Below are positions 22,234 through 33,980 of a DNA stretch of 64,000 nucleotides, piece after piece (position 1 is the first letter of the stretch; each line of letters begins with the position of its first letter). The notes beneath the pieces are model-generated. The model was not told the origin of the DNA. It did not search any database and saw only the letters and a program-made list of their open reading frames with translations. The DNA comes from Scenedesmus sp. ARA3 (taxonomy: Eukaryota; Chlorophyta; Chlorophyceae; Sphaeropleales; Scenedesmaceae), in the NCBI GenBank assembly GCA_004335835.1, contig RWJK01001896.1:81916-145915 (forward strand). The letters are read 5' to 3'. The translations under genes were made by a program, and so were the position numbers.

Positions 22234-23609
22234 TAATGCCTTTTCACCGCAATAATAAGCTGTTTTGCGAAACCTGAGGCACCTCCATGTTGATCACTTG
22301 CATGGCGCGCTTGGAGCCGATTGGCTGTTCTTATTACTGCAGCAGCCCCGCATGGTCTCAAAGCTTAACAACAGTCTAAATTGGGTGTGGTAACATACTT
22401 GCCAGTGATTAGAGACGATCCGTCAAGTTGAACCGCAGGTCCCGCTGCGCCCATTAGCTGTCTCGATACATGCAACATTTCGAGTTTTGAAGACGTTGGC
22501 TGCGCATGCAAGCAACATATTGCGAAATGTGATAATTTCCTGCAATTAGCTCAGCCAAATCGCGACAATTTGAAGTCACACGCACCATCGGTCACCCCGG
22601 CACCACGGCTGCTGTATAAAATTGGTACAACGTGCAAGCAGGTCAATCATGTCAACGGCTGCTGTCGCAGGATTATGCAGCGCAACCATTAACGGAGCAC
22701 ACAATATATGAAATGTTTCAGCAACTCGCACACATCCACCACCAATAAATCCAACATCCAGCATTACTGAGTTGCACTTGGAGAACCCAGGTGCTGCAGA
22801 CAGCAACACCAGCATTAACCGGGGTTAGCAGTGCCTATGCCCAACAACCCTGCAGCTGCACTGCAGGTCTACAGGCAGCACAAGACATCTGAATTCAAAC
22901 AGCAACATGTCAAGCGGCTGATTCCTGCATGCTGCCACACTAGATGATTGCGTGCTTGCAGCATATGTACATGTACATGAGAGGCCAAGCGAGGGTTCCA
23001 AGTACTGCGGCAATCCGTGCAAAGAGTTGCAGGAAGCACGCTTTGCATAAGCACGTTGCAACATGATGCTCCCACACACGTCAAGATGAGGCAATATGGC
23101 ATGCGACCAGCAGCTTGTGCACATGTGCACTACAGACAAAGCACCAGCCTCGTGCATGGCGTGCGTGCCACACATTGCCCCACACACCATTAACTGCAAT
23201 ACTCCTGCACACACGTTCCACAAACACAACTCTTGCATTCCGAGTTACGTTCTGATAGCTAGAGCTGCGCCCTGCCAGGTAATGGCAACAGACAGCCATC
23301 CGCTGCAACAATGCTACTCATTGGCATTCAAGATGGTGCCATGCCCCACATGTATCGGTATCGGCATCAACATCAATACATAAGCAACCGGCTGCAACGC
23401 ACTGCAAAAGCACCATATACGTCAAACTGACAACAAAGCAGCAATCCACGCAGCCTGCTCTCCCTCAAGCCTGCTGCAGAGACTACCGAGGCTTCTCCAC
23501 ACCGAGCACCAACTGCTGACACACACTTCTATTTACCAACAGCAAATACACAAGCAGCAGATACACAAGCTGTGAAAAAGCAAGCAGCTGCTACACATGC
23601 GCATGCCTA
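22234..23609. other. Intergenic region without a recognisable gene
   Basis: It lies between the subtilase B start and the 3' end of the RING gene (both minus). Frames are short and without domain similarity. Confidence 0.55.
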
Positions 23610-24601
23610 TCAAGATGAGCTGTACCGTGGCCGCTGCTGCTGCCGCCGCCAGGTGTCAGGCAAGCCCTGCACCGCCGGAATATTCCAGTCCGTGCTATCG
23701 CCGCCAGTGCTTGCCCGCTGCTGCCTCCGCTGCTGCTGCTGCTGCTGCTGCGCCTGCTCGCCCGTGTACACCGCTGCCCCAGTAGGCGGCGGCGGCGACA
23801 TAGGCTGCAGCGGGTGCCACTGCTGCTGCTGCTGCTGCTGCTGCTGCTCGAGCTGCTGCTGCTGCCACAGCAGCCGCTGCGGCTGCTGCTCATTCACCCC
23901 ATACAGCACCAAGCCAGCACCTGCCCCAGCAGCAGCTGCTGCTGCTGCTGCTCCAGTCACCCCGCCCACACCCGTCCCTGCTGCTGCTGCAGCCCCGCCT
24001 GCCGCACCTGCACCCGCAGCCGCCGGAGCAGCAGCAGCAGCAGCAGCATTGCCACCGCCGCCGCCGGTGCTGCTGCCACCCATGAAGCCGCCGGAAGGCA
24101 TGTCATGGTGCACGTAGATCGCCGCCGGCGGCTGGTGCTCGCTGCCACCATCTGACTCTTCATCTTCCGGATCATATGCACCCGGCCACAATGGCATACG
24201 GCAGATCGGACATGTGCCATGATTGGCCATCCATTGATCGATGCAAGCCTGGTGAAATTCGTGGCCGCATGGCAGCTGCCGGACAAGTTCCTCTGCAACG
24301 TACTCGCCCAGACACACTGTACAGCTGGGTGCATCGTCATCCCGTACTGCTGCCAGGTCATCGTCCTGATCTGTACTGCCTGTGGGGACAGCCGTACTGC
24401 CTGTACTGCTGATCTTGACTGCGGCTGTGGGGGACACAGCAGCACGAGGCGAGCGCAGCGGCTGGGCAGCAGCAGCTGTGGCAGCAGCAGGAGCAGCAGC
24501 TGCAGGTGCTGGTGCTGTGCTGCTGAGCTGCATTGAAAGCTGCTGCGAGAGCTGACTGCCAAGCTGAGACAGCCGAGCAGTTAGGCTCTGCCGCCCGCCA
24601 C

Positions 24602-24639
<38 letters not shown>

Positions 24640-25632
24640 GACTCGACATCAGCGCCGGCTGGCGCTGCTGCTGCTGCTGCCGACACAACAGACGAAGCCA
24701 CAGGTGACCCGGGCTGCCCTGTGCCGCTGCTGTGCCGCTGCCGCCGCGGCTGCTGATCGCTGCCGGCTACAGCCGCCACATCCTGCTGCTGCTGCTGCTG
24801 CACGCCGTGCTGCCGCTGCTGGTACTCCTTTGCTGCATACGGCCTGCAGGGAAAAGCCTGATATACCTCCGGCGGCACGCCCCTGTTACTCGGCTGCATC
24901 TGTGCTGCCATCAGCACTAATGCAAGTGAATTGCCCTGCCCAGGTCCCCCAGCAGCAGCAGCAGCAGCAGCCTCTGCAAGCTCCCGCCGCCGCTGCCGCC
25001 AGCGCCAGGGTACAATGCCATACCGCATGACCACGCGCTTACATAACGTCATTGCCAGGCACAAAATAACAGCCGCAGTGACGCCCAGCAAGATGCTCAT
25101 GTATGGGTGCATGAAAGTTCCTTGGTCTGCCATTATGAAGAAGTTCAGGGTGAACTGGAACGGCTCTGTCACTGCGTAGTCGTTGTTGAAGATTGACACC
25201 ACGTACGTGCCGCCTGGGCTGAGCTGGCCGCCGGGGACCTGCAGCGTGACAGCAAGCCGAGCCGATGAGTCTCACGGATGAAGAAAGACAACATGCATTG
25301 CAGTAAGGGGCGGCTGGTGATGATTAGCACTCGTTGAGTACGATATGGGGATGCAGTAACAAGCTGCGGTCCTAAGCCTCAAGGTGGATCAAGTCAATGC
25401 CGCAACCACACAGGCATAAATGCATGGTACATTCCGATGCAGCTCTGACCGCCCACGCTGCCGTTGCTGCTGCATGTGGATGCTGAATTGTGCACAGAGA
25501 ACAACAAACAACGCAACCCGCACCTGCAGCGGCAGCGGCGGGTTGTTGCGCACGATGAGCTTGGAGTAGGGCGTCATGCTCTTGCGCACAGGGATGACCA
25601 GCCGCCTGTCACCCAGCGCGTGGCTGCGCAGC

Positions 25633-25682
<50 letters not shown>

Positions 25683-25852
25683 ATGGTATTGGTAAGTGTC
25701 AGCGGCAGTGGACTGCGCAGAACGGATGCATACAAAGGTTGATGAAACACCTGAATCCAGCACTGCATGAGGACAGCTCACTCACATCATTGCAATACCT
25801 GACATGATCTCCCTGTGACGGCTGCATGCACAGTTTGCAGACCGTCACTGCC

Positions 25853-25896
<44 letters not shown>

Positions 25897-28800
25897 ATTG
25901 CCTCACCTTGGCAGCGGCCCCTGGTCAAACGAAATGAAGGCCCCGCTGTAGTTGCTAGGAGGGCTCGAAGGCTCCCCAATGGTCCACTGAATGCCCAGGT
26001 CATGCTGCTGCGGGTTAAACCCTGAGTCAACTGTAACAACGTAGAAGAACCAGCCGCCGGGCTGCAAAACCTCGGGCCCGAGCCGCTGCTCCCCGCTGCC
26101 TACTGTCACATTCTGCATTTGGCCCTCGCAGGTCAGCCCGGCGTAACCCGGGTTACACACGCACATGAACCCCGCATCCACCGGACTCTGGTCCTGCATC
26201 GGCCCAATCGCTGTTACAATGCTCGCATCTGACGGCCCGTTAGATCCCAGATCTAACGGCATGAGCGCTGAGCTGGCGGGTTTAGGGTCCACGCAGCGGC
26301 CTGAACCGCTGCAGTCGAAGGGGCAGACGAGGGGAGAGCGGTTTAGGTCTCTGTACTGCACGTTAAGCTCCACGCGGGCTGGCTGGGAGAGACGGGTCGC
26401 ATTGGAGTTGTAGATGGCGACATACCAGCGGCGCGGCATGCTGTAGCCGGAGGCGCTTGAAGGGCTCAGTGCGTCCCGCACCGGCAGGCGCTGCAGATGC
26501 GAAGGATGTGGTGATGAAACACAAGGCAGCAAGGCAGAACCAGCGGCAACACAGAGAACAGGCAGGAAGGAAGTTCAGCACGTGAGTGCCAGCAGCTGAA
26601 AATACTCAAGCAATGCTACAGCAGCTCGCCGAGGCACCTGCAGCCGCATCAAACGTGCCCCTGCAGCAATGATACTACACAGAACAACAGATCCGCAGAC
26701 ACCCTCTGGTTGGTGCACATGCTATACTGGTCTGCAGCATTGGTCTCGGCGCGCAACCAGCCTGCATAACCCTCAAACTCCTTCTGTTCATACCACACCA
26801 AAACGCAAGGCCGCAGGAGCCTCACCTGCAGCAGGTAGTGCCTGTTGAGCTGCAGCTGGAAGCTGCGCAGATCAGCGTACTGCACCACATCGGTGTCCAG
26901 GGCGTCAAGGCTGGGCTCGTTGTGGTCCTGCAAGACATTATAACATATGTTAGCTAACAACGTGTCAGATGATGCGGCGTGCTGCACCACGTCTGTGTCC
27001 AGCACACCATGGCTGCACCACGTCTGTGTCCAGCACACCATGGCTGGGCTGATTGTGGTCCTGCAGGACACAACAAAACATACCGCATGTATCAAAAGAA
27101 CCTGACAGATGATGAGGTGTACTGCACCATGTCCGCTTTGAGCTGTGACAGCCACATAACCCTAAACCACAGCCCTAAACCCACCTTTGTCATGAAGGGT
27201 TTAAGGAACAGCAGCGGGTTGCCGCCAAAGCCCTGCTCCCTGTCAACCCGCTCAGCCGTCACCACAAGCACCTCATTCCCCACCAGCCCAGGCCCCAAAT
27301 CTTAAACCCTCGGGACCAAAGCAACCCTCAAGCCCACCTTTGTCATGAAGGGTTTAAGGAACAGCAGCGGGTTGCCGCCAAAGCCCTGATCCCTGTCAAC
27401 CCGCTCAGCAGTCACCAGCAGCACCTCATTCCCAACAAGCCCCGGCCCCAAGTCTTAAACCCTTGAAGCCCACCATAACACCTAAACCGCAAGTCCTTGA
27501 CCCACCTTTGTCATAAATGGCTTCAAAAATAGCAGCCGGTTGCCACCAAAGCCCTGATCCCTGTCCACGCGCTCCGCAGTCACCAGCAGCACCTCGCTCC
27601 CTACCAGCCCAGGCCCCAAGCCTAAAACCCTTAGATCCACCCCAACCCCTAAACCTCAAGTCCTTAAGCCCACCTTTGTCATAAACGGCTTCAAAAACAG
27701 CAGCGATTGCCGCCAAAGCCCTGATCCCTGTCGACCCTCTCAGCAGTCACCAGCAGCACCTCATTCCCAACAAGCCCCGGCCCCGAATCTTTCAACCCTT
27801 AAGACCCACCCAGCCCCTAAACCCCAAGTCCTTAAGCCCACCTTTGTCATAAACGGCTTCAAAAACAGCAGCGGGTTGCCGCCAAAGCCCTGCTCGTGGT
27901 CAACCCGCTCCGCAGTCACCAGCAGCACCTCATTGCCAACCAGCCCCGGCCCAAGCCCTGCTGCTGCTGCTGCCACAGCATCCCTAGGAGGTGCCCCAGG
28001 CCCTCCTCTGCTGTCTTTGATAAAGCCCGGAAGTGTCACTTCCCAGATGCCCCACTGCCCGGGGGGTACGGTTACTGTGGTGGCTGTGTTGAGCGGCAGG
28101 GCTGGCAGGCGCGTCTGGCAGGCGTAGCTGCCTGAGCCAGTTTCACAGTCGCAGTAGCGGCTGCGCTCGATGCTCTGCGCCTGCGTGGATGTTATGTATG
28201 CGGCGGTTGGGCAGGTGGCAGAGCAGCGGGTGTGGATGAGCAGGTCAGCAAGCATGGGTGAGAAGGCAAGCATGTTTGGGACAGCAAGTGAGCAAGTGTG
28301 GCCAAAGGGGGGGGGAGTAGGTGTTTGCTGCAGTGTTGAGGGGTAGGGCTGGCAGGCGGGTTTGGCAGGCGTAGCTGCCTGAGCCAGTTTCACAGTCGCA
28401 GTAGCGGCTGCGCTCGATGCTCTGTGCCTGTGGGTGTATGGAGTGCAATTCAGCAGCGGGGCGTGTTGCAGGTGAGAGCCAGCACGCGTTGGTCGCTCAG
28501 CGACCTAGCTAGGTGATAGGTCGATACATTATTTCCCTGCATTGCGCTGCGTCCCTACCCACAGCCTCGCTGCTGCTGTGAAGCTGCAGCAGGATGCTAC
28601 ATGTGTGTGGCGCATAGACTTGCCTCTGCACACAAGACCATTGTGTTGCATCTGTCACCTCTGCTAGCTGGGCAGCAAACTTACCGTGCTGTCCACCCTG
28701 CAGGTGCTCCTCCACCACACTACCATACAACGGTCCAAGGGCAAAACAGACAGGAGAGCAGTCATCAATAGTTTGCAAACACTCTGCAGTAGAAACACAG

Positions 28801-31212
28801 CAGGGCTTGTTGGGCATCTCACCGTGCTGTCCACCTTGCATGTGCCGCGCCCGCTGCACTAACAGAACAGTTCAAGGGAAAACAGACATGAGTATCCCAT
28901 ACTGTGTTGCAAATACATCGCAATACCAAAACCAAACAAAGCTTGCTGGCCTTACCGTGCTGTCCACCCTGCATGTGCCCCGCCCGCTGCACTGAGGCCC
29001 GCCAGGCGATGCTACTGGGCAGGGAATGCCATCCGTAGTATCTCCAAGTGCTGCTGCTGCGCTGCTGCTGCTGCTGCTGCCGACTCGCCGCGTGTCCATG
29101 CGGCTGCTGCTGCTGCCTGTTGGGTTTGCGATTATGCAAGATGCCCGGATGCCATAGCCTGGTAGGGGGTCTGAGCTGCCCTCCTGAGGCTTGACTGCCA
29201 CTGTGATGTACCTGCGGGGCAAAGCAGATGCGAGGCAACAGATACAAAGGGTGAAGCGGCAGAATTCAGGGATGGAGCAGGGCATGTATCACGCTGATGT
29301 GCCCGCCGAATATACAGGTGAGTTTCACATCTGCTTGAAAGGGTCATTTTGATGTGTCTGCAAGGCAACAGATATGAGGGAACAGATACAGAGGTCGCAG
29401 CGGCAGAACAAAACAATGTGTCGGGGCACATACACATCACAGTGATGCGGGATATGCAGCTTCTGTCGTGGCTGGTGGGACCGCACCAGCAGCTGACAAG
29501 AGAAACAACACGTAGACTTCTACTGTCCCCATGCTGCACTGAGAACAGCCATTATCTAATCATTCCTGAGCCCATACAACCCTCGCCAGGTGTTACGGTC
29601 CAGCGGCTCCCCCACATCAGTCATCGGCGAGGCAGTTGGAACCAACCTTGCGGTGTCTTTCGTCGCTGCTTCAAAGTCCTCTATGGCTCCCCACAGGACC
29701 ACACAGTAGCCGAGACAATGAATAACACGAGCGCTGCTCATTGTCCCCATCTTGCACTTAGGAGAGCCAGCATTCCGTCATGCCTAAGCCCAAAAACTGC
29801 ATTAAACCCCAAACCCCGACACACAAGCCACAAAACCCTCACCAGGTGTTAGGGTCCAGTGGCTCCCCCACATCAGTCATCGGCGAGGCAGTCGGGAAAA
29901 ACACACGCGCAGCAGCCCTGTTATACACCACCGCTGCATCATCCTGAAACGTCCCCACAGGTGTGAGGCCTGTGTCGGGGTCCCTGATAGGCGGTGTTAC
30001 TTTCGTGTGGCCATCTGGGCCCACTGTTATCCAGGGCTGCGTGCCCCTGGCGGCTAGCACGCGCACGTCTGGCATGCTGCTGCGCCTGCCGCCGCTGCTG
30101 CTGCTGCTGCTGCTGTTGCCTGGCTGCTGCCAGAACTCCACGAGAATGTAGCTGCAAGGAGGGTGCAAGGACAGGTATACGGTGAAAGCACAGTGATAGC
30201 AAAGACAACACAGGAGCCACAGCATCATCCAGCAGCAAGATAGATCAACGGGTGGGAAACCAGCACAGGCTGCAGTCCACTGAAAGCAGCACTCCTACAA
30301 AGCAAGCCGCACTGCTGCACGATGGAATTCCAAACAGCATCAGCCAATTTGCGACAGATCAGCCCACCAGCTTGCGCCGGGCCTTACCTGTCAGGTGATG
30401 GCGTCGCACACGCCGTGCCTGCCAGCTGCTGCGGCGTTATTTTGTAGGCCACACAGCCCCCCTGCTCAAGCGGCGCAGCGCTGAGTGTGACCCGGCCTGC
30501 CTCTGTCCATGCCTTTGCCAGAGGCAGCACACCTCCCTGCTGCATGTTATTCGTGCACGTCATCTGCTGGCTGCTGCTGCTGCCGCGGCCGCGGCTGCTG
30601 CTTCTGCTGCCGCTGCTGCTGGCGTCGTTCTCCAGTATGTCTGGTGCTGGCGGTTTGTCGCTGGGCCCATCACCTGCAGATACAAAGGTAACATCACACA
30701 CAGCGGGGAATTGCACAGGCAGTTCAGCTAGAATTCACACAGGCTTAATTATAATGCCGTCACCAGAAGATGTGTCCAAGGCATAGTTGCTTGTCTGGTG
30801 CTGCTGCACCGCTGGCCTGAGGCCCTCTCACTCCACATTGAAGATGACATGCACAGCTCACTGCAGCAGCTGACTCCTGCAGGCTGCCTCAAAACAGCTG
30901 ACTATGTGACACTGCGTCTGGCTAAAGTATGGCAGCCATAAAATAATGTGCTGGCACAGCTGCATCAGAGATGTGGTAAGTTCGGGCAGCTCTTCAGGCC
31001 CTGACACTACATCAGTCCCGCTCTGCTGCACTGAGCATGCAATGCATCGATCGACCAAGGATGCAGTTTTAGATCAATATTCTGCAGTGCCACGCAGCGA
31101 ACAGCCTACAGCACTCACCCTGGGCCATGACATGCAGCCCGCATCCTCCCAGCAGCAGCACCAGCAGGGCCGCGGCTGACCACCGCCGAAAACAAACTTT
31201 ATGACGCCCCAT
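23610..31212 (-). CDS. EGF-like / transmembrane / RING-H2 membrane protein (putative E3 ubiquitin ligase)
   Basis: Nine exons in consistent phase: 31212-31119, 30673-30388, 30151-29843, 29211-28956, 28180-27842, 26927-26826, 26490-25907, 25623-25524, 25238-23610 (1232 residues). The signal peptide ends around GGCGLHVMAQG. The ectodomain (~690 residues) has repeated beta-rich segments resembling pre-peptidase C-terminal (PPC) modules (for example LQPGGWFFYVVTV, VPPGQWGIWEV) and two EGF-like modules: CSGRGTC…YCDCETG at exon 4/5 and CPFDCSGSGRC…CVCNPGYAGLTC in exon 7. One TM (SILLGVTAAVILCLAMTLC, ~725-745) precedes a basic stop and a low-complexity Gln/Ala cytosolic part. The RING-H2 (CTVC…LPCGHEFHQAC…CPIC, C3H2C3, ~990-1035) has all eight ligands and the IDQWM/CPICR residues of ATL/Goliath-type E3s. 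Role inferred: surface-sensing E3; ligand unknown. Confidence 0.85.
25630..25681. repeat. (CAG)n run at an acceptor of the RING gene
   Basis: On the coding strand this is (CTG)n reading straight into CCGCTGCGCAG, the acceptor of exon 25623-25524. Confidence 0.85.
25855..25896. repeat. (CTG)n run just after a donor of the RING gene
   Basis: On the coding strand it reads (CAG)n about 10 nt after the donor at 25906; this is an exception to the usual sense-strand CTG orientation in introns. Confidence 0.85.
26970..27062 (-). repeat. Ghosts of RING-gene exon 6 start
   Basis: TCCTGCAGGACCACAATCAG and two copies of GTGCTGGACACAGACGTGGTGCAG-like sequence mimic the exon at 26927 (DHNEPSLDALDTDVVQ). 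Confidence 0.65.
27170..27800 (-). repeat. Four ghosts of RING-gene exon 5 end and donor
   Basis: The last ~90 nt of exon 28180-27842 with its GTGGGC donor recur at about 27185-27300, 27340-27450, 27505-27615 and 27680-27785. Copies still read (V)TAERVDREQGFGGNPLLFLK but are broken. CCCTAAA heptamers lie between them. Confidence 0.88.
28325..28445 (-). repeat. Ghost of RING-gene exon 5 start
   Basis: About 105 nt identical or nearly so to the acceptor and first ~100 nt of exon 28180-27842 (AQSIERSRYCDCETGSGSYA readable), about 240 nt upstream of it in the intron. Confidence 0.85.
28680..28862 (-). repeat. Two ghosts of RING-gene exon 4 end and donor
   Basis: GCATGTGCAAGGTGGACAGC-ACGGTGAG and a shorter copy repeat the end of exon 29211-28956 (CRVDST|GTAAGG) at 28805-28862 and 28680-28712. 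Confidence 0.75.
29585..29695 (-). repeat. Ghost of RING-gene exon 3 end and donor
   Basis: About 100 nt matching ASPMTDVGEPLDPNTW and its GTGAGG-type donor (real end 29843) recur inside the following intron with several substitutions. Confidence 0.75.
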
Positions 31213-31743
31213 GCGTTGCCCGAAGGGCTGAGAATTCTCCTCAGCTGAGAACTGAACTCGCTTTCGCTAAATCACCAGCGAAGTCATCTAGGCAGTTGCT
31301 TCGAACATATACTGGTGCAAACTTTGGTCATTTAATCAAGCTCGAGGCTCGTCTGCAGAGCACAAGGGTAGGAACAGTTGAGGGCAGCAACTGTCGCTAT
31401 GACGATTGCATTACGAGTCAGCAAGACAAGGTGAGAGGAACAACGCTATCTTCAATTCAAAAGATTCCACCACAACACATGCGCACCTGCTCGCGTGTTG
31501 TTCCCCAGGGTTCCTTGGCACCGAGGTCCTTGGCGGCATTTTCTCAATCTGTGTTGACGCGTCCAAGCCCAGCATAGTTTGATCACTTACCTGACAAAAT
31601 ATTCTGCAAGCCTGCTGCGCTGATGGCAGCAAACAATGCTCAGTCCCGGGCCGGAAGCACCGGTGCCCTAGCACATGCACATGTGGTCCTTTCCCAACGC
31701 ACTGCTCTACGAGAGCGCCATATAGCGCCTCAACTACCAGTTG
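31213..31743. other. Upstream region of the RING gene
   Basis: It separates the RING gene start from the stop of the Gln-rich gene (both minus strand) and should include the RING-gene promoter. No motif identified. Confidence 0.4.
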
Positions 31744-32841
31744 TCACCAGTCATCGTCAACCGGCCAATCATCATCGCCAGCTTGCTCAGCCTGCTCATT
31801 GCTACCACCCCCTGCGGCGGCATCTGCACGCTGTTGCAGCTCTCCCTCCTCTCTTCTGCGCTGCTGCATGTCCTGCTGCACGCTCCGCTGTGGGCTGCTA
31901 CGTGAAGAGACATGTGTAGCAGCTGAACCTAGTGTGCCTGCAGGTGTCGGGCTGCGTCCCCGCTGACTTGTGCCATCAGCAGGTGAACCTGATGTGCCTG
32001 CAGCCCAGCTGCCAGCCTCTTGGTGGTTGCTGCGTCTACTGCTGCCGCTGCTGCGTGGTTTCCTGCTGCTTGTGTGGAGAGCCTGCACATCCTGCAGCAG
32101 CATGTCACTGCTGAAAAGCGGCTGCTGCTGCAGCTGCTGCATCGGCTGCGGCTGCAGATGCTGCTGCTGCATCGGCTGCGGCTGCAGATGCTGCTGCTGC
32201 TGCCATGAAACGTCGGCAGGCTCACCTTGCCGCCACTGCTGCTGCTGCTGCCACGGCTGCTGCTGTTGTTGCCAATGCTGCTGCTGCTGCCACGGCTGCT
32301 GCTGTTGTTGCCATTGCTGCTGCTGCTGCTGCCACTGCTGGTCATCATGTAGGCCTGCTGGCTGTCCGATGCTGCTGCTCAGTTGCAGCAGCTGATCAGT
32401 GGTCTGCAGCAGGTCTGCAGGGCAGCAGCAGCAGAGGAAGCATGGGGTACCTTGAGCTCTATGTGTGTTCTGCATATCGCAACTGCCTCCATGCAGCAGA
32501 GCTGTGGCATGTGCACAAGGCCAACCAAGCAAAGTCAGCCAAGGCTCAACGACTGCTGAGCTGTGCAGGGTCTGAGGCAACCCCAAGCAGCTTATGGCAG
32601 CAACACATCCTGGGCTCGTGCAGAACTCAATGAACTAGCCCTGGGCCGGCAAGCAGCTGAGAGTGCCGCACACGACCCGTGACGACATGCACACTGGCAC
32701 TCAACAGCTGCTGCTGCTGCCACTGCTGCAGACGCACCGTCGACGCTGGTTCCCCTCTTGGTTGGTGGCCGGTGCGCCTTCTGCTGCTGCCTGAATTGCT
32801 GCGACTCTTGAGGGCTCCTACGGTGCTCCACCCAGAACACA

Positions 32842-32885
<44 letters not shown>

Positions 32886-33370
32886 ATTTGCAGGTGGTGC
32901 TTCATCTGGCTGTACTACCTCATACCACACGTCCTGCTTCTGCGTCATCGACACAAACTGCTTCTGCTGCTTCTGCTGCTGCTTCCAGAGCTTGTGCGCC
33001 CGCCGCCTTGCGGGCCGGTCTGCATGCAGAGACAGCAGCAGCAGCATGCGGTTCAGGATAATGCTGATACTCCATTAAAACTGGTGCTGATATCGAGCCA
33101 AGGCAGCTGTCGCAAGCATCTGAGGATGAATTGTAAGTGAAAGTAGCGCTGCCTCAACAGCAGTAGGGGCGGCACAAAGCACAAAGCTACAGCATGTGCC
33201 ATTACTGTCACAGGGTGCTGCGTTACTCACTGTTCTTGCGTGATACTGCCTCGACTACTACAGCATGGCACCTGCTGCTGCTGCTCTTGCTGGTGCTGCT
33301 GCGGGTGCTGCTGCTGCACGGCAGCAGCCTTGAACACTGCATGCGGATGTGCTTGCCGAATCTGTGTTAG
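31744..33370 (-). CDS. Gln-rich protein of unknown function with acidic DDDW tail (5' end unresolved)
   Basis: Two exons join in phase 1: 33019-32672 and 32414-31744. A probable earlier exon at about 33370-33240 reads NKILTQIRQAHPHAVFKAAA, but its donor is uncertain and no start codon was fixed; a possible further 5' exon (about 33560-33420, EELKVFYRNGFERLYVELQ) is weak. Readable non-repetitive parts are RRRAHKLWKQQQ, VSMTQKQDVWYEVVQPDEAPP, SDVFWVEHRRSP and LLQTTDQLLQLSSSIG; the rest is (W)QQQQ repeats, Ser/Arg-rich sequence and a C-terminus ending DDDWPVDDDW. No TM or signal peptide is visible in the part seen. I do not recognise the family; the repeated short WxVE/WYEV and acidic Trp motifs look like protein-interaction peptides, which is only a guess. 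Confidence 0.5.
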
Positions 33371-33980
33371 TATTTTGTTCAGCTACAGCTACTAAGCAGT
33401 AGTGCTGTCTACAGTGCATGGTCCATGGCAATGTGGTCTTGTGTAGAGACGAGTACAGTATGCTTGCAGCTCAACGTAGAGGCGTTCAAAGCCGTTTCTG
33501 TAAAATACCTTTAGTTCCTCAGCTCTGCAAGTCGCTCCACAGCTGCTGTCAGACAGCAAGGGTCCGTGGTTGTCAGGCTGTGTCACTGCTGATGAAAGAC
33601 CGTTACACCCATTTCCACGCACGATGCTTGCTGCAGTGTTCTACTGCATCAATCTACAGAAGTAGCTCGCTGCATCGGCGTCCATCAAGTGTGGTGTGTT
33701 TTGCAACCTTGCAAACAGAGCTGCTCGACTCCGATCCTGCCACCTTAGACGTTTGTTGCATACCATCACTTCTAATAGTCAGGCCGTGAACACAGCCAGT
33801 GGCTCTTCATTGTCAGCGCCCCTCGTTGGCGCATTCTACCCGCGCAAGCTTTGCTTCGACCCTTCAGCTTTGAGCACACTTCATAGTTCGTCATTTGGTA
33901 CAACGGGCGCCTGCCCGTTGTGCTAGTCGCTTCCAACCACCTACCCTCCTACATACCAGCAACCATCACTGCACCACACC
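33371..33980. promoter_or_regulatory. Divergent upstream region between the Gln-rich gene and the plastid TPR-like gene
   Basis: About 600 bp between the leftmost seen exons of the minus-strand Gln-rich gene and the ATG at 33981 on the plus strand. It probably carries the start region of the former and both promoters. No TATA box or clear motif was identified. Confidence 0.35.
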
